64,000 nt of DNA from Flaccisagitta enflata. Lineage: Eukaryota; Chaetognatha; Sagittoidea; Aphragmophora. The notes beneath the pieces were generated by a model. The model worked only from the letters and a program-made list of their open reading frames with translations, was not told where the DNA came from and did not search any database. Below, piece by piece: positions 9,990-21,279 of this stretch. Each line of letters opens with the position of its first letter. Position 1 is the stretch's first letter. The translations under genes were made by a program, and so were the position numbers. The DNA lies in the NCBI GenBank assembly GCA_965153355.1, contig OZ231127.1:33046001-33110000 (forward strand), read 5' to 3'.

Positions 9990-10950
9990 TATAAGATTGT
10001 CAATTTTTTTTGTCTGCGTTGGTGACTTGAGCGGGATAAAGTGTTGATAGGGGCTTATTTCCCATTAGGGTGGAATTTTGTGATCTGTGCTGCGGCCGCA
10101 CAAGTTGGAGTCGTGCCCGGGTGTCCTTCATAACGCTTGGCTTCACATGCTGACAAAGCCAAAGCAGAGGCTATGTGCCTACCAGACGTTCTGTTATGCC
10201 CCCATATTCATGGCAGTGGCTCGGTTCGCGATCAAATTGGTACTTTGTGGTATTAAAAAGCAATATCAGGTCTTGTTGAGGATTTTCTACCTTCCCTTGA
10301 GTAGCGGTTTTGGTTTTACTACCATGGGTAATAAGTGGTTGTTGGGAAAATGTCCAATTTTGGTCACTTTGGCCTCAAATTTAGGCCACTTTGCCTCAGA
10401 AATCGAACCTAAAGTCCATAAGATCAATAAACTAGAGCTCAAGAGCTAACCAGTGGTGCAATCCGCATGTTTTTATCTTTTTTTGTTTAGATTTTAGAGG
10501 GTTTTAAAGATGGGGCTTGTGAGTGTTTTTTTGCATCATGAAATTCGGGGTGAATTTGACAATTTTCACATTTTTCACTATATCGCAGCCTTGGATTGAC
10601 GAATCTCTAAAAAATTGGTGACCAAATTGAAGAGTTTTTTATGCTTTAACTGATTCTGGAAAAATTTTTGATCGATATGGCCTCAGAAAATTTTTATTTA
10701 CTCTCAAAGCAGGTGAAAAAAGTCAAATTTTAATGTCATTTAGGCTATTTCTTTTTTCGAAAATTAGGCCAGTTCCAAACTGAAAATTGACTTAAAATTC
10801 ATGAGCAAATCAAACTGCTACTCAAGAGCTATTAAGTGGTGCAATCGGAATGTTCAGATGTTTCTGCATTTAGATTTTATAAAACTTCAACAATAGGGGT
10901 ATGGAAAATCATCATTTGACCATACCCTTGTATCTTTGAAGTTCTGTAAA
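9990..10950. other. Intergenic sequence
   Basis: Long stop-poor stretch at 10087-10449, without recognisable motifs or good splice sites. A weak internal similarity exists between 10370-10480 and 10760-10880 (ggtgcaatc, agagctaa), suggesting a diverged repeat. Confidence 0.4.
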
Positions 10951-10957
10951 ATATAAA

Positions 10958-11370
10958 TGTCTGGTCAAAGTCTGGTCAAAGTCTGGTCAATGTCTGGTCA
11001 AAGTCTGGTCAAAGTCTGGTCAAAGTCTGGTCAAAGTCTGGTCAAAGTCTGGTCAAAGTCTGGTCGAAGTCTGGTCAAAGTCTGGTCAAAGTCTGGTCGA
11101 AGTCTGGTCGAAGTCGGGTTGAAGTTGGGTCAAAGTCTGGTCGAAGTCGGGTTGAAGTTGGGTCAAAGTGGGGTCGAAGTCTGGTCAAAGTCGGGTTGAG
11201 GTTGGGTCGAGGTCTGGTTGAGGTCTGGTCGAGGACTGGTCAAGGTCTGGTCGAGGTCTGGTCGAGGTCTGGTCGAAGTCTGGTTGAAGTCTGTTTGAAG
11301 TCTGGTTGAAGTCTGGTTGAAGTCTGGTTGAAGTCTGGTTGAAGTCTGGTTGAAGTCTGGTTGAAGTCGA
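10958..11370. repeat. 11-bp minisatellite array
   Basis: About 37 units of AAGTCTGGTCA and variants (CGAAGTCTGGT, TGAAGTCTGGT) in one orientation. The 3' end of a Helentron-like element follows at once, with GCACGCGACTTAT then GGCCTTGTT near 11420-11446. The array may therefore be the core of such an element. Because 11 is not a multiple of 3, open frames encode an 11-residue repeat that is a by-product. Confidence 0.93.
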
Positions 11371-11450
11371 TGAAGTGATTCAATAAGGAGTCAGGTAAAT
11401 TCGGGTTTTTTTTGTCTCGCACGCGACTTATAAGTGTTGGCCTTGTTCTA

Positions 11451-12010
11451 ATTTTTAAACCACTGTTGCAAAAAGTAATAGTAGCTAAAAACTGAAAAAT
11501 TCTATTTCTTATTTGCAGGCCTGTATATTGTTCTGTATTCCCCCCACCCCCCAGTGGGTGGAGGGAAAATATAATCTAAGGGTTTGGAGAAAAGAGCGGT
11601 TATTGATGATTATTAAGCAGGATAGAAATGCTTCTTAATCTGTATTTATCTAGCCAGCCATGTTTTGTTTATACGGCTTTATGGGAAAACATTGATTCTA
11701 TAATACAGCAACGATGCGCGTTGCGGGGAAGAAAATCAAAGGCAGGGGGGGGGGGGAATAGTCAAAGGTTGTTGAACTATATACACCCCTGCTTATTTGA
11801 AATATAGAGTGTGACCTATCAAATGAAAGGAAACGTCATCAGCAATTCAGAAATGCTGTCTGTAAAGGTTTTCTAATAACCCCATTGATTCTAAAAGTAG
11901 AATAAGAAAAAATTATCACTTTTTTTCAAAAGGCTTCACAAAAAAGATTTCTTTGAAACTGGATCCATTTTCAAGAAGTCCATCTTCAGTGTAAAAAAAA
12001 ATCTTGAAAG
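11451..12010. mobile_element. Partial foldback element interrupted by a hAT MITE
   Basis: Matches the right half of the foldback element at 15396-16000. Shared motifs are CCACTGTTGCAAAA, ATTCTATTTCTT, GACCTATCAAATGAAAGGAA and CATCAG. The match is split by the hAT element at 11516-11791. Only one arm is recognisable, so the copy is truncated on the left. Confidence 0.6.
11516..11791. mobile_element. hAT-type MITE, second copy, with 8-bp duplication
   Basis: Ends CAGGCCTGTATATTG and CTATATACACCCCTG. It is flanked by CTTATTTG at 11508-11515 and 11792-11799. Internal landmarks (AGTATTCCCC/GGGGAATA arms, GGGGAAGAAAATCAAAGGCA) match the 135-461 copy. It interrupts a foldback element, which dates it as the younger insertion. 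Confidence 0.85.
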
Positions 12011-12440
12011 AGTATGGGTCCGCGACTGGGGTCAAACGGCGTTGTCAAACGGCGTTGTCACATTATTTTCAAATTTGATAAAGTTGTCCTTAAAAACATC
12101 ATTTTTAAGCAATTTTTCATATAAAGACTGTTCTGAATTAATGCAAATTTAACAAAAATGACTAAATTGATCAAGAATACTTGTTGATATATCATTTTTT
12201 TGCAATTTTCAAATTTTTTTGACAAGTGAAAAATTTTTAGCTAACATTTTAATATTTTCTGATTCAAAATTTGCTTAAACTTGCCCTGCAAGTTTTTCAT
12301 TCAAATAGATGTTGTGGCCAAACCGTTTGAGCCAGAGCTAGGAAATTTTGCATGGAAAAATGGTAAATCATGTGCTTTAAGGAGATACAAAGCAGAATTC
12401 TTCAATAAAAATACTTTAGGCACAAGAAAGGTTTCTTTCG
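12011..12440. other. Intergenic AT-rich sequence
   Basis: No repeat or exon recognised beyond a short direct duplication of AACGGCGTTGTCA (about 12036-12060). Confidence 0.4.
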
Positions 12441-12597
12441 TTACAGTTGTAATTGATGACAGGGTAGGAGACGAAGCCCTGAGGATGGTGCAGGGGGAAG
12501 GACGGACATACGTATGGACGGACGGATGGACAGATTCCCCCTGTGTTCTACGGGACTTCGTCCCCTTCGGGGCCGCTGCCCAAAAAAGCTACCGGTG
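12440..12597 (-). mobile_element. Helentron/pearl-like element, family C fragment
   Basis: The right end reads GACTTCGTCCCCTTCGGGG then CCGCTGCCCAAAAAA, the inverted form of the family C start TTTTTGGGCAGCGGCCCC. A GGACGGAC core precedes it, together with the recurring CCCCCTGTGTTCTACGGGAC block. Confidence 0.55.
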
Positions 12598-12619
12598 ACC
12601 GACGGACAAACCGACGGAC

Positions 12620-13317
12620 AAACAAGTGAAAGAGCTCCGACGAAAAATATCTCATTGCTTTATTATAGAAAAGCATGTTTTGGTTTACCTCAACACAAAC
12701 AGGAAACAGAAACCAGTATCTGTTGTTGCAGAATGTGTCAGGGATAAAGTCATCATTTAATCAATCTTTATTCACTGTGTATGCAATAACGAGGACGACG
12801 ACGACAACGACGATGATGACGACGACCCAATAGGTCAAAATAGGCAAACTACAATCCTGACTTGTTAGCAAGAGCGCAGACGAGCGTGTTTGTTATGCGC
12901 AGGTCCGTTTCATAAGAGCAACGTAGACCTCTCAAATCGCGTTGTTCTATGCAACAGCCAGTGACATAACTCTCCGCACTGCTGCAAACGATATGGGCTT
13001 AGCGAACAGAAGGAAAAAGTCGCCGGACTGGCGGATGAGAGGACCAATTTCATCACGTGAACCAGATTTAAAAAAAACCATTGTTATCACGATGTTTTTG
13101 CAGCTGTAGACGGAATTGGACAAGACGCTTGCTTCCAGGAAGCTACCGGCAACTACGGTCGCAAAAATGCTTCATGTTTGTGTGATGCAAACCGAGCCTC
13201 GTTCAAATGATTGCCGTTTCTACAATATGAGCTCTAACGTTTCAAGTGTTGTTTAGCGTGAGTGTGAAACGGAAACGTTCCCTTCGATTGGAATTCACTG
13301 CATCAATGAGACCCCAT
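12620..13317. other. Intergenic sequence
   Basis: Contains a GACGACGACGAC short repeat (12790-12825). Several stretches near 12900-13200 have coding-like composition but no open frame bounded by convincing splice sites. Confidence 0.4.
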
Positions 13318-13654
13318 TGAACAGTGGGTGGCATGCTAATGGTAGAAATCTTTTCCATGGCGAAATCATTTCCATTAACAAAACTTTTCTATCTAGAAAA
13401 GATTTCTATGGCCAAATCTCTTCACAGCATGAATCTCTCAGCTGTAGGAGATAAAATGATGTAGACAATGATTCGTTATCGCTGTTAGGCTATTGCTTGT
13501 CTTGACTCAGTTGGAATGGGCAGCTCACAGGATTATGTTGCGGAAATGAAATGATCGTGTTTGTAGGATGCAACGATACCGCAGGTGACATTCTAAAATT
13601 ATGTAAAGGACGCTTAATATCTCCACGCTACACATCGTTGATGCGTTATGGCTG

Positions 13655-15395
13655 TCGGGTTGTCTGTAGACTCGCAACTCCGTCTGTGGACTCGCAATTC
13701 CGTCTGTAGACCCGCGATTCCGTCTGTAGACCCGCGATTCCATCTGTAGACCCGCGATTCCGTCTGCAGATTCGCGATTCTGTCTGTAGGCTCGCGATTC
13801 CGTCTGTAGACCCCCAATTCCTCATGAAGAATCGTGATTCCATCTGTAGACTTGCGATTTCGTCTGTAGACTCGCGATTCCGTCTGTAGACTCGCGATTC
13901 CGTCTGTAGACTCGCGATTCCGTCTGTAGACTCGCGATTCTGTCTGTAGACTCGCGATTCCGTCTGTAGATTCGCGATTCTGTCTGTAGACTCGCGATTC
14001 CGTCTGTAAACTCGCGATTCCGTCTGTAGACTTGCGATTCCGTCTGTAGACTCGCGATTCCATCTGTAGACGCGCGATTAGACGCGCGATTCTGTCTGTA
14101 GACGCGCGATGCTGTCTGTAGACGCGCAAATCCGTCTGTAGACGCGCGATTCCGTCTGTAGATGCGCGATTCCGTCTGTATATGAGCGATTCCGTCTGTA
14201 GACGCGCGATTCCGTCTGTAGACTCGCGATTCCGTCTGTAGACTCGCGATTCCGTCTGTAGACTCGCGATTCTGTCCCTAGACTCGCGATTCTGTCTGTA
14301 GACTCGCGATTCCGTCTGTAGACTCGCGATTCTGTCTGTAGACGCGCGATTCCGTCTGTAGACTCGCGATTCCGTCTGTAGACTCGCGATTCCGTCTGTA
14401 GACTCGCGATTCCATCTGTAGACTCGCGATTCCATCTGTAGGCTCGCGATTCTGTCTGTAGACCCCCAATTCCTCATAAAGAATCGTGATTCCGTCTGTA
14501 GACTTGCGATTTCGTCTGTGGACTCGCGATATCGTCTGTAGACTCGCGATTCCGTCTGTAGACTCGCGATTCCGTGTGCAGACATGCTATTTCGTCTGTA
14601 GACTCACAATTCCATCTGTAGACTCACAATTCCATCTATAGACTCACAATTTCATCTGTAGACTCACAATTCCATCTGTAGACTCGCGATTCCATCTGTA
14701 GGCTCGCGATTCCATCTGTAGACTTGCGATTCCATCTGTAGACTCGCGATTCCGTCTGTAGACTTGCGATTCCGTCTGTAGACTCGCGATTTTGTCTGTA
14801 GACTTGCGATTCCGTCTGTAGACTCGCGATTTTGTCTGTAGACTCACGATTCCGTCTGTCAACTTGCAGTTCCATCTGTCAACTCGCGATTCCATCTGTT
14901 GACTCGCGATTCTGTTTTAAGTCTTACAATTCCATCTCTAGACATGCTATTTTGTCTGTAGCATCGCGATACTGTCTGTAGACTCTCAATTCAGTCTGTC
15001 CACTCACAATTCCATCTGTCAAATTGAAATTCCGCCTGTCAATTGCAATTCTGTCTGTCGACTCGCTCTTCCATCAGTCAAATCGTGATTCCCTCTGTAG
15101 ACTGGCGATTCTGTCTGATGACTCGCGATTCAGTCTGTTGACTCGCGATTCTGTCTGTAGACTCGCGATTCTGTCTGTACACTCGTGATTCCGTCTGTAG
15201 ACTCGCGATTCAGTCTGTAGACCGCAATTCTGTCGGTTACTCGCGCTTCCGTCTGTAGAATCATGATTCTGTCTGTCAACTCGCGATTCTGTCTGTCAAC
15301 TTGTGATTCCGTCTGTCAACTTGTGATTCCGTCTGTCCACTCGCAATTCCATCTGTCAACTCACAATTCCATCTGTAGAATCACAATTCCATCTG
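13655..15395. repeat. 20-bp satellite array, left part
   Basis: About 87 units of TCTGTAGACTCGCGATTCCG and close variants. Early units carry CGCGATT; later units drift to CACAATT and CTGTCAACT. The unit length of 20 makes every frame stop-poor, giving spurious ORFs of up to 323 codons with a 20-residue period. Confidence 0.96.
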
Positions 15396-16000
15396 CACTC
15401 TCCTCTCAACAAGAGTCGAGGTCATAATTCATAGTACAGTGGGTTTTATTGCAGTTGCTCTTAGTTTTAGGGTTGATTAAACTAAAACTAGCACTCATGA
15501 AATCTTGTCAAGGGCGCTTTTTGAGAAATATGACAAAAAAAAAAAAATTTTAACCCTATTTGAAACATTAATTCTTTTAACTTATCAAAACCTCTTTTTT
15601 TTTAGGAAATTTGTAATCCTGATAACATTTCCTTTTATTTGATATGTCGCACTATATGCTTTCTTCAGGAATTATGATTTTCAATTTTTTAGCCACCGTT
15701 GCAAAATTATAACGGTGGCTTAAAAATTGAAATTTCTATTTCTTCATAAAAACATATGATGCGACCTATCAAATGAAAGGAAATAACATCAGGATTACAG
15801 ATTTACCATCAAAAAAGAGGTCTGGATGAGTTGGAAAACTTTTTATTTAAAATAAGGTTTTTTCATATTTCTCAAAAAGCTCCCTTGACAAGATTTCATA
15901 ACTGTTAGTTTTAGTAAAAGTAACCTTCAAACTATGACAAACTACAAAAAAACCTACTGCACTATGACTTTTCACCTGGACTCTCGCTGAGAGGACAGTG
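15396..16000. mobile_element. Foldback element nested in the satellite, 4-bp duplication
   Basis: A 605-bp imperfect palindrome. The ends are CACTCTCCTCTCAACAAGAG and, inverted, CACTGTCCTCTCAGCGAGAG. Arms share GAAATCTTGTCAAGGG and TTTTTGAGAAATATGA. The exact centre is AGCCACCGTT, ten bases, AACGGTGGCT (15691-15720). The flanks repeat TCTG on both sides (15392-15395, 16001-16004), and the satellite resumes in register. Confidence 0.8.
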
Positions 16001-16660
16001 TCTGTTGACTCACAATTCCATGTGTAGACTCGCAATACCGTCTGTAGACTCGCGATTCCGTCTGTAGACTCGCGATTCCATCTGTAGACTCACGAATCCA
16101 TCTGTAGACTCGCGATTCCGTCTGTAGACTCGCGATTCCATCTGACTTGCGATTCCGTCTGTAGACTCACAATTCCGTCCGAAGACTCGCTATTCCGTCT
16201 GTAGACTCGCGATTCTGTCTGTCGACTGGCGATTCTGTCTGTCGACTCACGATTCTGTCTGTCAACTTGTGATTCCGTCTGTCAACTTGTGATTCCGTCT
16301 GTCCACTCGCAATTCCATCTGTCAACTCACAATTCCATCTGTAGACTCACGATTCCATCTGTAGACTCAAAATTCCATGTGTAGACTCGCAATACCGTCT
16401 GTAGACTCGCGATTCCGTCTGTAGACTCGCGATTCCATCTGTCAACTCGCGATTCCATCTGTCAACTCGCAATTCCATCTGTCAACTCACGATCCCATCT
16501 GTTGACTCGCAATTCCGTCTGTTGACTCCCGATTCTGTCTGCTGTTTCTGTTTGCTTAATAACAATGTTGTCCGTTCAATCCCGATTTTGTTGCTTCAAT
16601 CCCATTTCTGTCTGTTCAATTGCGTATCGGGATTCTATCTGTTCAATCTCGATTCTGTCT
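16001..16660. repeat. 20-bp satellite array, right part
   Basis: Continues the 20-bp unit with more CTGTCAACTCGCG and GTTGACTC variants. It degrades after about 16540 into TGTCTGTTCAATCCCGATT-like units of the same period. Confidence 0.93.
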
Positions 16661-17129
16661 ATTGATTCTTTTCATTCTTACATTCACTGGCTCACTCACT
16701 CACTCAGGGTCTTTGCTCACCCCCTCAATCCCTCATAAGATTTGTAATATTATTGAATAATTGAAAATGTGTTCACGATTTAAAGGCGATGCGACGCCTG
16801 CGATTAACCGCGATTGTTGTCAATAGAGACACCAAATGAGTCATTATAAGCAATAGCCCAACTGCCATAAGGAATCATCATCTACTTCATTTTATCTTCT
16901 ATAGCTGAGAGATTCATGATAAGAAAAGATTTGGCTATAGAATTATTTTCTAGATAGAAAAGATTCCTGTATAGAAATGATTTCGTTATAGAAATGATTT
17001 CTACCATCAGCATGGCGCCCACTGTGAATGCCATAACTGCCCTTGCCCACTCGCGGCCAATTCTAGATTTGCGGAAAACTGAGCAATATTCTCACGTGTT
17101 TTTAAGTGCGTAAAAGCACATATATAAGG

Positions 17130-17480
17130 ACTGTATCCGTCGGTCGGTTGAATGGTTGGTCGGTCGGTCGGTAACGCATTCATTCGACGATCCATCTTCA
17201 TCCCCGTTATCAGCATACATGACAATACGTTATCCAATAAGATCAATAAGATGCTGTGTCCGTCCGTTGCATTGGTCAGTCGGTTGGTTGATCTGTAACG
17301 CTTTCGCGCGACGATGGCACATGTGTCGACCTTCTTGTGGCCATGTTCTCTTCTCTTTTCTTCGTTAGCGCAGTTCTCACCAGTACGCAATTCTGGCTAT
17401 GATGGTCGGTCGGTCGGTCCTGTGATCCAATGAGTTTTGATCCAATAAAATTCGTGAAACAGACAAACAGCCGAAACAAG
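17130..17480. repeat. GGTCGGTC-type repeats, decayed Helentron-like cores
   Basis: Three separate GTCGGTCGGTCGGT-type clusters (17140-17172, 17260-17292, 17402-17420) are interspersed with ATTCATTCGACGATCC and CTTTCGCGCGACGATGG. These look like related element fragments. No complete ends were found. Confidence 0.45.
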
Positions 17481-17625
17481 CTTACTGCTTATCCATAGTG
17501 CATACCCGCGATCTCGGAAAAACACTTTTTAGGGCAGGATCTAAATTTTTGGAGAAAGAATGGTAGTTGCTAAAAAGAAAGAAAGAATTTCTCGAGTAGT
17601 TTTAAAAATTCTCATCAAGCGACGC

Positions 17626-17726
<101 letters not shown>

Positions 17727-17841
17727 CCTGTCGTCTTGTTTGGGGCGCTCATAATTCTGATCACCTTTCCCTCGTCTTTTGTTTTTGCGCCGCGTGAAAC
17801 AATTGGCTTCACAGCCGCCAGGCGGCGCCTTGATGAATCAC

Positions 17842-17845
<4 letters not shown>

Positions 17846-17889
<44 letters not shown>
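17846..17889. repeat. (GA)n microsatellite
   Basis: GA run of about 44 bp, lying in the opposite purine/pyrimidine sense to the CT run 120 bp upstream. The two tracts could pair as a large stem in transcripts. Confidence 0.95.
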
Positions 17890-17890
<1 letters not shown>

Positions 17891-18095
17891 CAAACGCCAG
17901 TGCCTCTGCCGGGGAATGCAATTACGGATATTAAACAAAAGTTTTTTTTTCTGTCTTTATGTCTATCCTATCATGAGATATTCTCCGTATCTGTTTCTCC
18001 TCTTGCTCGGCATGCTCTTCAATAATCTTATGTGTTTTGTATTTAACATTATCTTTGTCTTAACATTATTTTCGGTTTCTATCTACAAAAGATGC

Positions 18096-18195
<100 letters not shown>

Positions 18196-18395
18196 CCTGT
18201 GTTCCTTCAGTTTTTCTCACATAAATAATGATCGTTTACTTGAATTTTGAAAGGCTCATAATGGCCACTACTTCAATTACTGCGGAAAACAATAAGTTTT
18301 CCCGAGTTTAGAAGAGCATATATCATTCGGTGAAGAAAAAAAAGATAAAGCATAATTTCTTTTTGCAGATTCTATTATACACTCACTCTCGTCCT

Positions 18396-18509
<114 letters not shown>

Positions 18510-18530
18510 TGTGTGGAAAGACGTTTTGTT

Positions 18531-18533
18531 TTT

Positions 18534-18601
<68 letters not shown>

Positions 18602-18603
18602 TT
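18531..18603. repeat. (TTTC)n microsatellite
   Basis: Tetranucleotide run of about 18 units, beginning 25 bp after the GT array. Confidence 0.97.
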
Positions 18604-18978
18604 TTTCATCCAAAATGATTCCATCAAGTAAAGTAAGTAATACGTCAAAATGGGATGCAGCTGCAAGCAAAAATACAATGAGTAGTTAAATACTTAAATC
18701 ATATAGATCTAACTGTCAAAGAAATATAATGCAATTTGCGTAATGTAATTTTCTTATTGGCTCGAGCCAACTTTTTTTTCTTTCATTTTGTTTTCGATTT
18801 TGTTTTCTTGTTTTTTCTTTCATTTTTTTTCATCTGATTTTGTCTGTCACTCATTTTTTTGTCCTTGTCGAAGGCAACCCCGCCCCCCCCCCCCGGCCCG
18901 CACACTGAGTAAAAATATCACATTGACAATACTGGCCACTCCTTCAGTTGGACAAGGCTGGATACACGATCAATAGAA

Positions 18979-19177
18979 ACAAGGCCGGATACACGGCTAC
19001 ACCAGTCGCGTGCGGGTGGACAGGGGCAGTGCTGGTAAAGGTCAACAGAGCATTTGGGCAGGAGCAGTCGGCTCAAAAAGCTCAAAAACGCCGAAAAAGT
19101 AAAAAGGGGACCGACCGACCGACCGACCGACGGACCGACATAGCGGGGTGTAGAGTCACGTAGCACGCGACTAAAAA
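18979..19177 (-). mobile_element. Helentron/pearl-like element, family A, well preserved
   Basis: Plus-strand order: AAGGCCGGATACACGGCTAC, AGTCGCGTGCGGGTGG, a CTCAAAAA tract, a (GACC)n core of about 40 bp, GCGGGGTGTAGAGT, then the stem CACGTAGCACGCGACTAAAAA. GCCG-gataca-CGGC forms the terminal hairpin at the other end. A truncated copy of the AAGGCTGGATACACG end sits just upstream (18952-18972). Confidence 0.7.
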
Positions 19178-19500
19178 TTGTGGCCTACTTGTGAGCAGAA
19201 GCAGTGTAGCTGCCAGGCTGGAGTAATGTTGCGGGTGGGCAGAGGGAGTAATGTGGGTAGGCAGAAAGGGTAATCTTCAGAAATTGCCATTTCGGCTTTA
19301 TAGACCTAACTTTATACGGACGGACCGACCAATTGACACAACCTCTCACAAAGCAACATCTTATCAAGCGACTGGGGCAGCAAGAGAGAACGGTGTGGTG
19401 GATGCCAGTTTACCGCAGATACACGATCGAGCTCGAGTAGGAAAGTGTGCAATCTCACGTTTAAGATGCCGCGGGTGTGTGTGTGTTTTCGTGCACATCT

Positions 19501-19548
19501 CTCCCGCATCCCTCTTGCACACGATTGTGTGCACCAGGGATGTGGGAG
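19501..19548. other. 48-nt near-perfect hairpin
   Basis: CTCCCGCATCCCT pairs with AGGGATGTGGGAG (one G-T wobble). A symmetric 2-base internal loop follows, then TGCACAC pairs with GTGTGCA around a GATT loop. This gives about 20 bp of stem. Whether it is transcribed is unknown. Confidence 0.7.
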
Positions 19549-19559
19549 CGATTGACCGC

Positions 19560-20285
19560 TTCCATTTCGTTAAGTGTGACGGCTACTAGTATTTGAACTA
19601 CAAAATGGAAATGGAAGCGGAAGCGGCATTAAAATCGACCGCTTTCGCCTTTCTATTTCACGTGCGTTACTTGTTTTCACTATCAAAGAAACCTGTCATA
19701 TCTCTAAGGGCATTTAATCTCGAGAAATCAAAGAGATGCCGGCAGAATTCAAACGCGCAGATTTGAGCATAACAATCTTTTGATAACTCGAAAAAAAAAA
19801 CTCTTACTCCGGAAATGAGCAGCGTCATGTCAAATGTTTGAGGATCTAATCCCGTTGATGCACAGGCAGAGCGAGTATACTTTTACTAGTTTTAGACACC
19901 TGCTATTCAATGGCTCGAAGGAAAAATATTAGACTTTTTATAAGCGTGTGTGCGGAGTTTGTCATGTTTGTCGGTTGGTCTGTCTGTCAGTCTGTCTGTG
20001 ATCCAATATTACTTTTTTTTTGTCAATGAAGAAACTAAACAAAAATTGTAACGAGTAATACAGAAAAGAAAACCTCAATAAGAAAAATATTAATGCAATT
20101 GGTAGTGTTAGGAGCTAGGACCCTAACTTAAGAGTTGGGCTGGAAACACTGCAACCCAAGTTGTGTGCGGTTGGGTTGGGGCAACAGCAAAATAGGCTAA
20201 AACACATTTGGGCAGGAGCCTTTTCACTAAATGTCGTCGGAGCCATCAAGTTCCGGAGATTCGCGTACCATTTCATGATAGAATG
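19560..20285. other. Intergenic sequence
   Basis: GC-balanced but with no exon or repeat recognised, except a GTCTGTCAGTCTGTCTGTG run (19977-20000). A GGTTGGGTTGGGGCAACAG fragment near 20166 belongs to the family A element that follows. Confidence 0.4.
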
Positions 20286-20289
20286 CAAC

Positions 20290-20560
20290 CAAACAAGGCC
20301 AGATACACGGCTACCCCAGTCCTGTGCGGGTGGGCAGGGGGCCATATTTGAGGTCACCAGACCATTTGGGCAGGAGAGGTAGGGTCAAAGAATAACAAGG
20401 CCGGATACACGGCTACCTTAGTCGCGTGCGGGTGGGCAGGGGCAGTATTTGAGTTACTAAAGCACTTAGGCAAGTGCAGTGAGGCTAAAGACCGCAAAAA
20501 CATAAAAAAAGTAAAATGCGGACCGACCGATCCACATTGCTGCCAATCTGTTGTTCTGCG
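20290..20560 (-). mobile_element. Two overlapping family A copies
   Basis: AAGGCCAGATACACGGCTAC at about 20295 starts a copy that is cut at 20395. A second AAGGCCGGATACACGGCTAC then begins, with AGTCGCGTGCGGGTGG and a short GACCGACCGATCC core. The second copy lacks the stem end. Confidence 0.65.
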
Positions 20561-21142
20561 CGCATCTAGGGCTTTTTAGGCCAAAATATGATCATCGCCA
20601 ATATGACTAAGAAGTTATCTACAAACAAACATATATCCCTGGAGCACGTTTCAACCAATTCTAGTTCAAGAAAGCTGTTTATTTACTCGTAGGCTTAGTC
20701 AGAAATGAGCCAGTTCTGAAAAATACCCAAAAATTGAAAAAATTCTGTGGAATCATTGATACCACTTTTTTTACAGGAAGAAAGTTGGAAAGTAATGATA
20801 AGAACTTTTTTCAGGTGGTCCTGTGTTCTAATTGATGAGAAAAAACAAAAAAGTCATGACGAGTCTTATTAATGAGAGAATTTCCTAAAAAAGGCTCAAC
20901 CTAATTTGTATAGGAAAATAAACTGGACTTGGTAAAAAATTGCAGGCCTTTGCACGGCTCAAAACCTATGAAAAAGTACTCTCTGATGTCTCCAGATTAT
21001 GGCCATATACCACTCATGATGTGCAACGGGGTGGAAGTTAGCTTTTTTCGACCAAAAGTTTGATACCTCAATGAAAATTTGAAAAAGAGATAGAGATAGC
21101 TACATATAAAATAAAGGGAAAAGAGAGAGAGATAATGGAACA

Positions 21143-21279
21143 AGGCCGGATACACGGCAATCCAGTCGCAGACAGTTGGGCAGGAGCAGTAATGCGAAAA
21201 CCACTCAGAATTCAAAAATGTGACGGACTGACCGACGGACGGACCGACGGACCTACCGACCGACACGGCAAAGTGTAGA
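21143..21279 (-). mobile_element. Family A element, left piece, split by the 2.6-kb element
   Basis: AAGGCCGGATACACGGCAAT, the ATTCAAAAATGTGACGGAC block and a GACGGACCGACGG core run up to AAGTGTAGA. The missing end, GTAGAGTCGCGTGTCCGCGACT and AAAAA, resumes at 23893-23920. The unbroken copy at 26670-26825 confirms the original arrangement. Confidence 0.75.

Larger units (their letters stand above)
13322..17024. mobile_element. 3.7-kb TIR element filled with a 20-bp satellite
   Basis: The left end starts CAGTGGGTGGCATGCTAATG, and the right end is its inverted form, CATCAGCATGGCGCCCACTG. The inverted arms stay similar for about 180 bp, for example GATTTCTATGGCC against GGCTATAGAATTA and AATCTCTCAGCTGTAG against CTATAGCTGAGAGATT. 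Both sides carry the 4-bp duplication TGAA (13318-13321, 17025-17028). Almost the whole interior is a 20-bp satellite, itself interrupted by a foldback element. No transposase is present, so movement would need a helper. Confidence 0.8.

Noticed and set aside
13614-14585. 323-codon minus-strand open frame with a 20-residue repeat
   Set aside because: It is the by-product of a 20-bp satellite, open in several frames, with no splice or start context and clear degeneration into neighbouring units.
13655-16660. CRISPR-like array of short regular repeats
   Set aside because: Units are contiguous without unique spacers, the genome is eukaryotic and no cas genes are present. It is a satellite.
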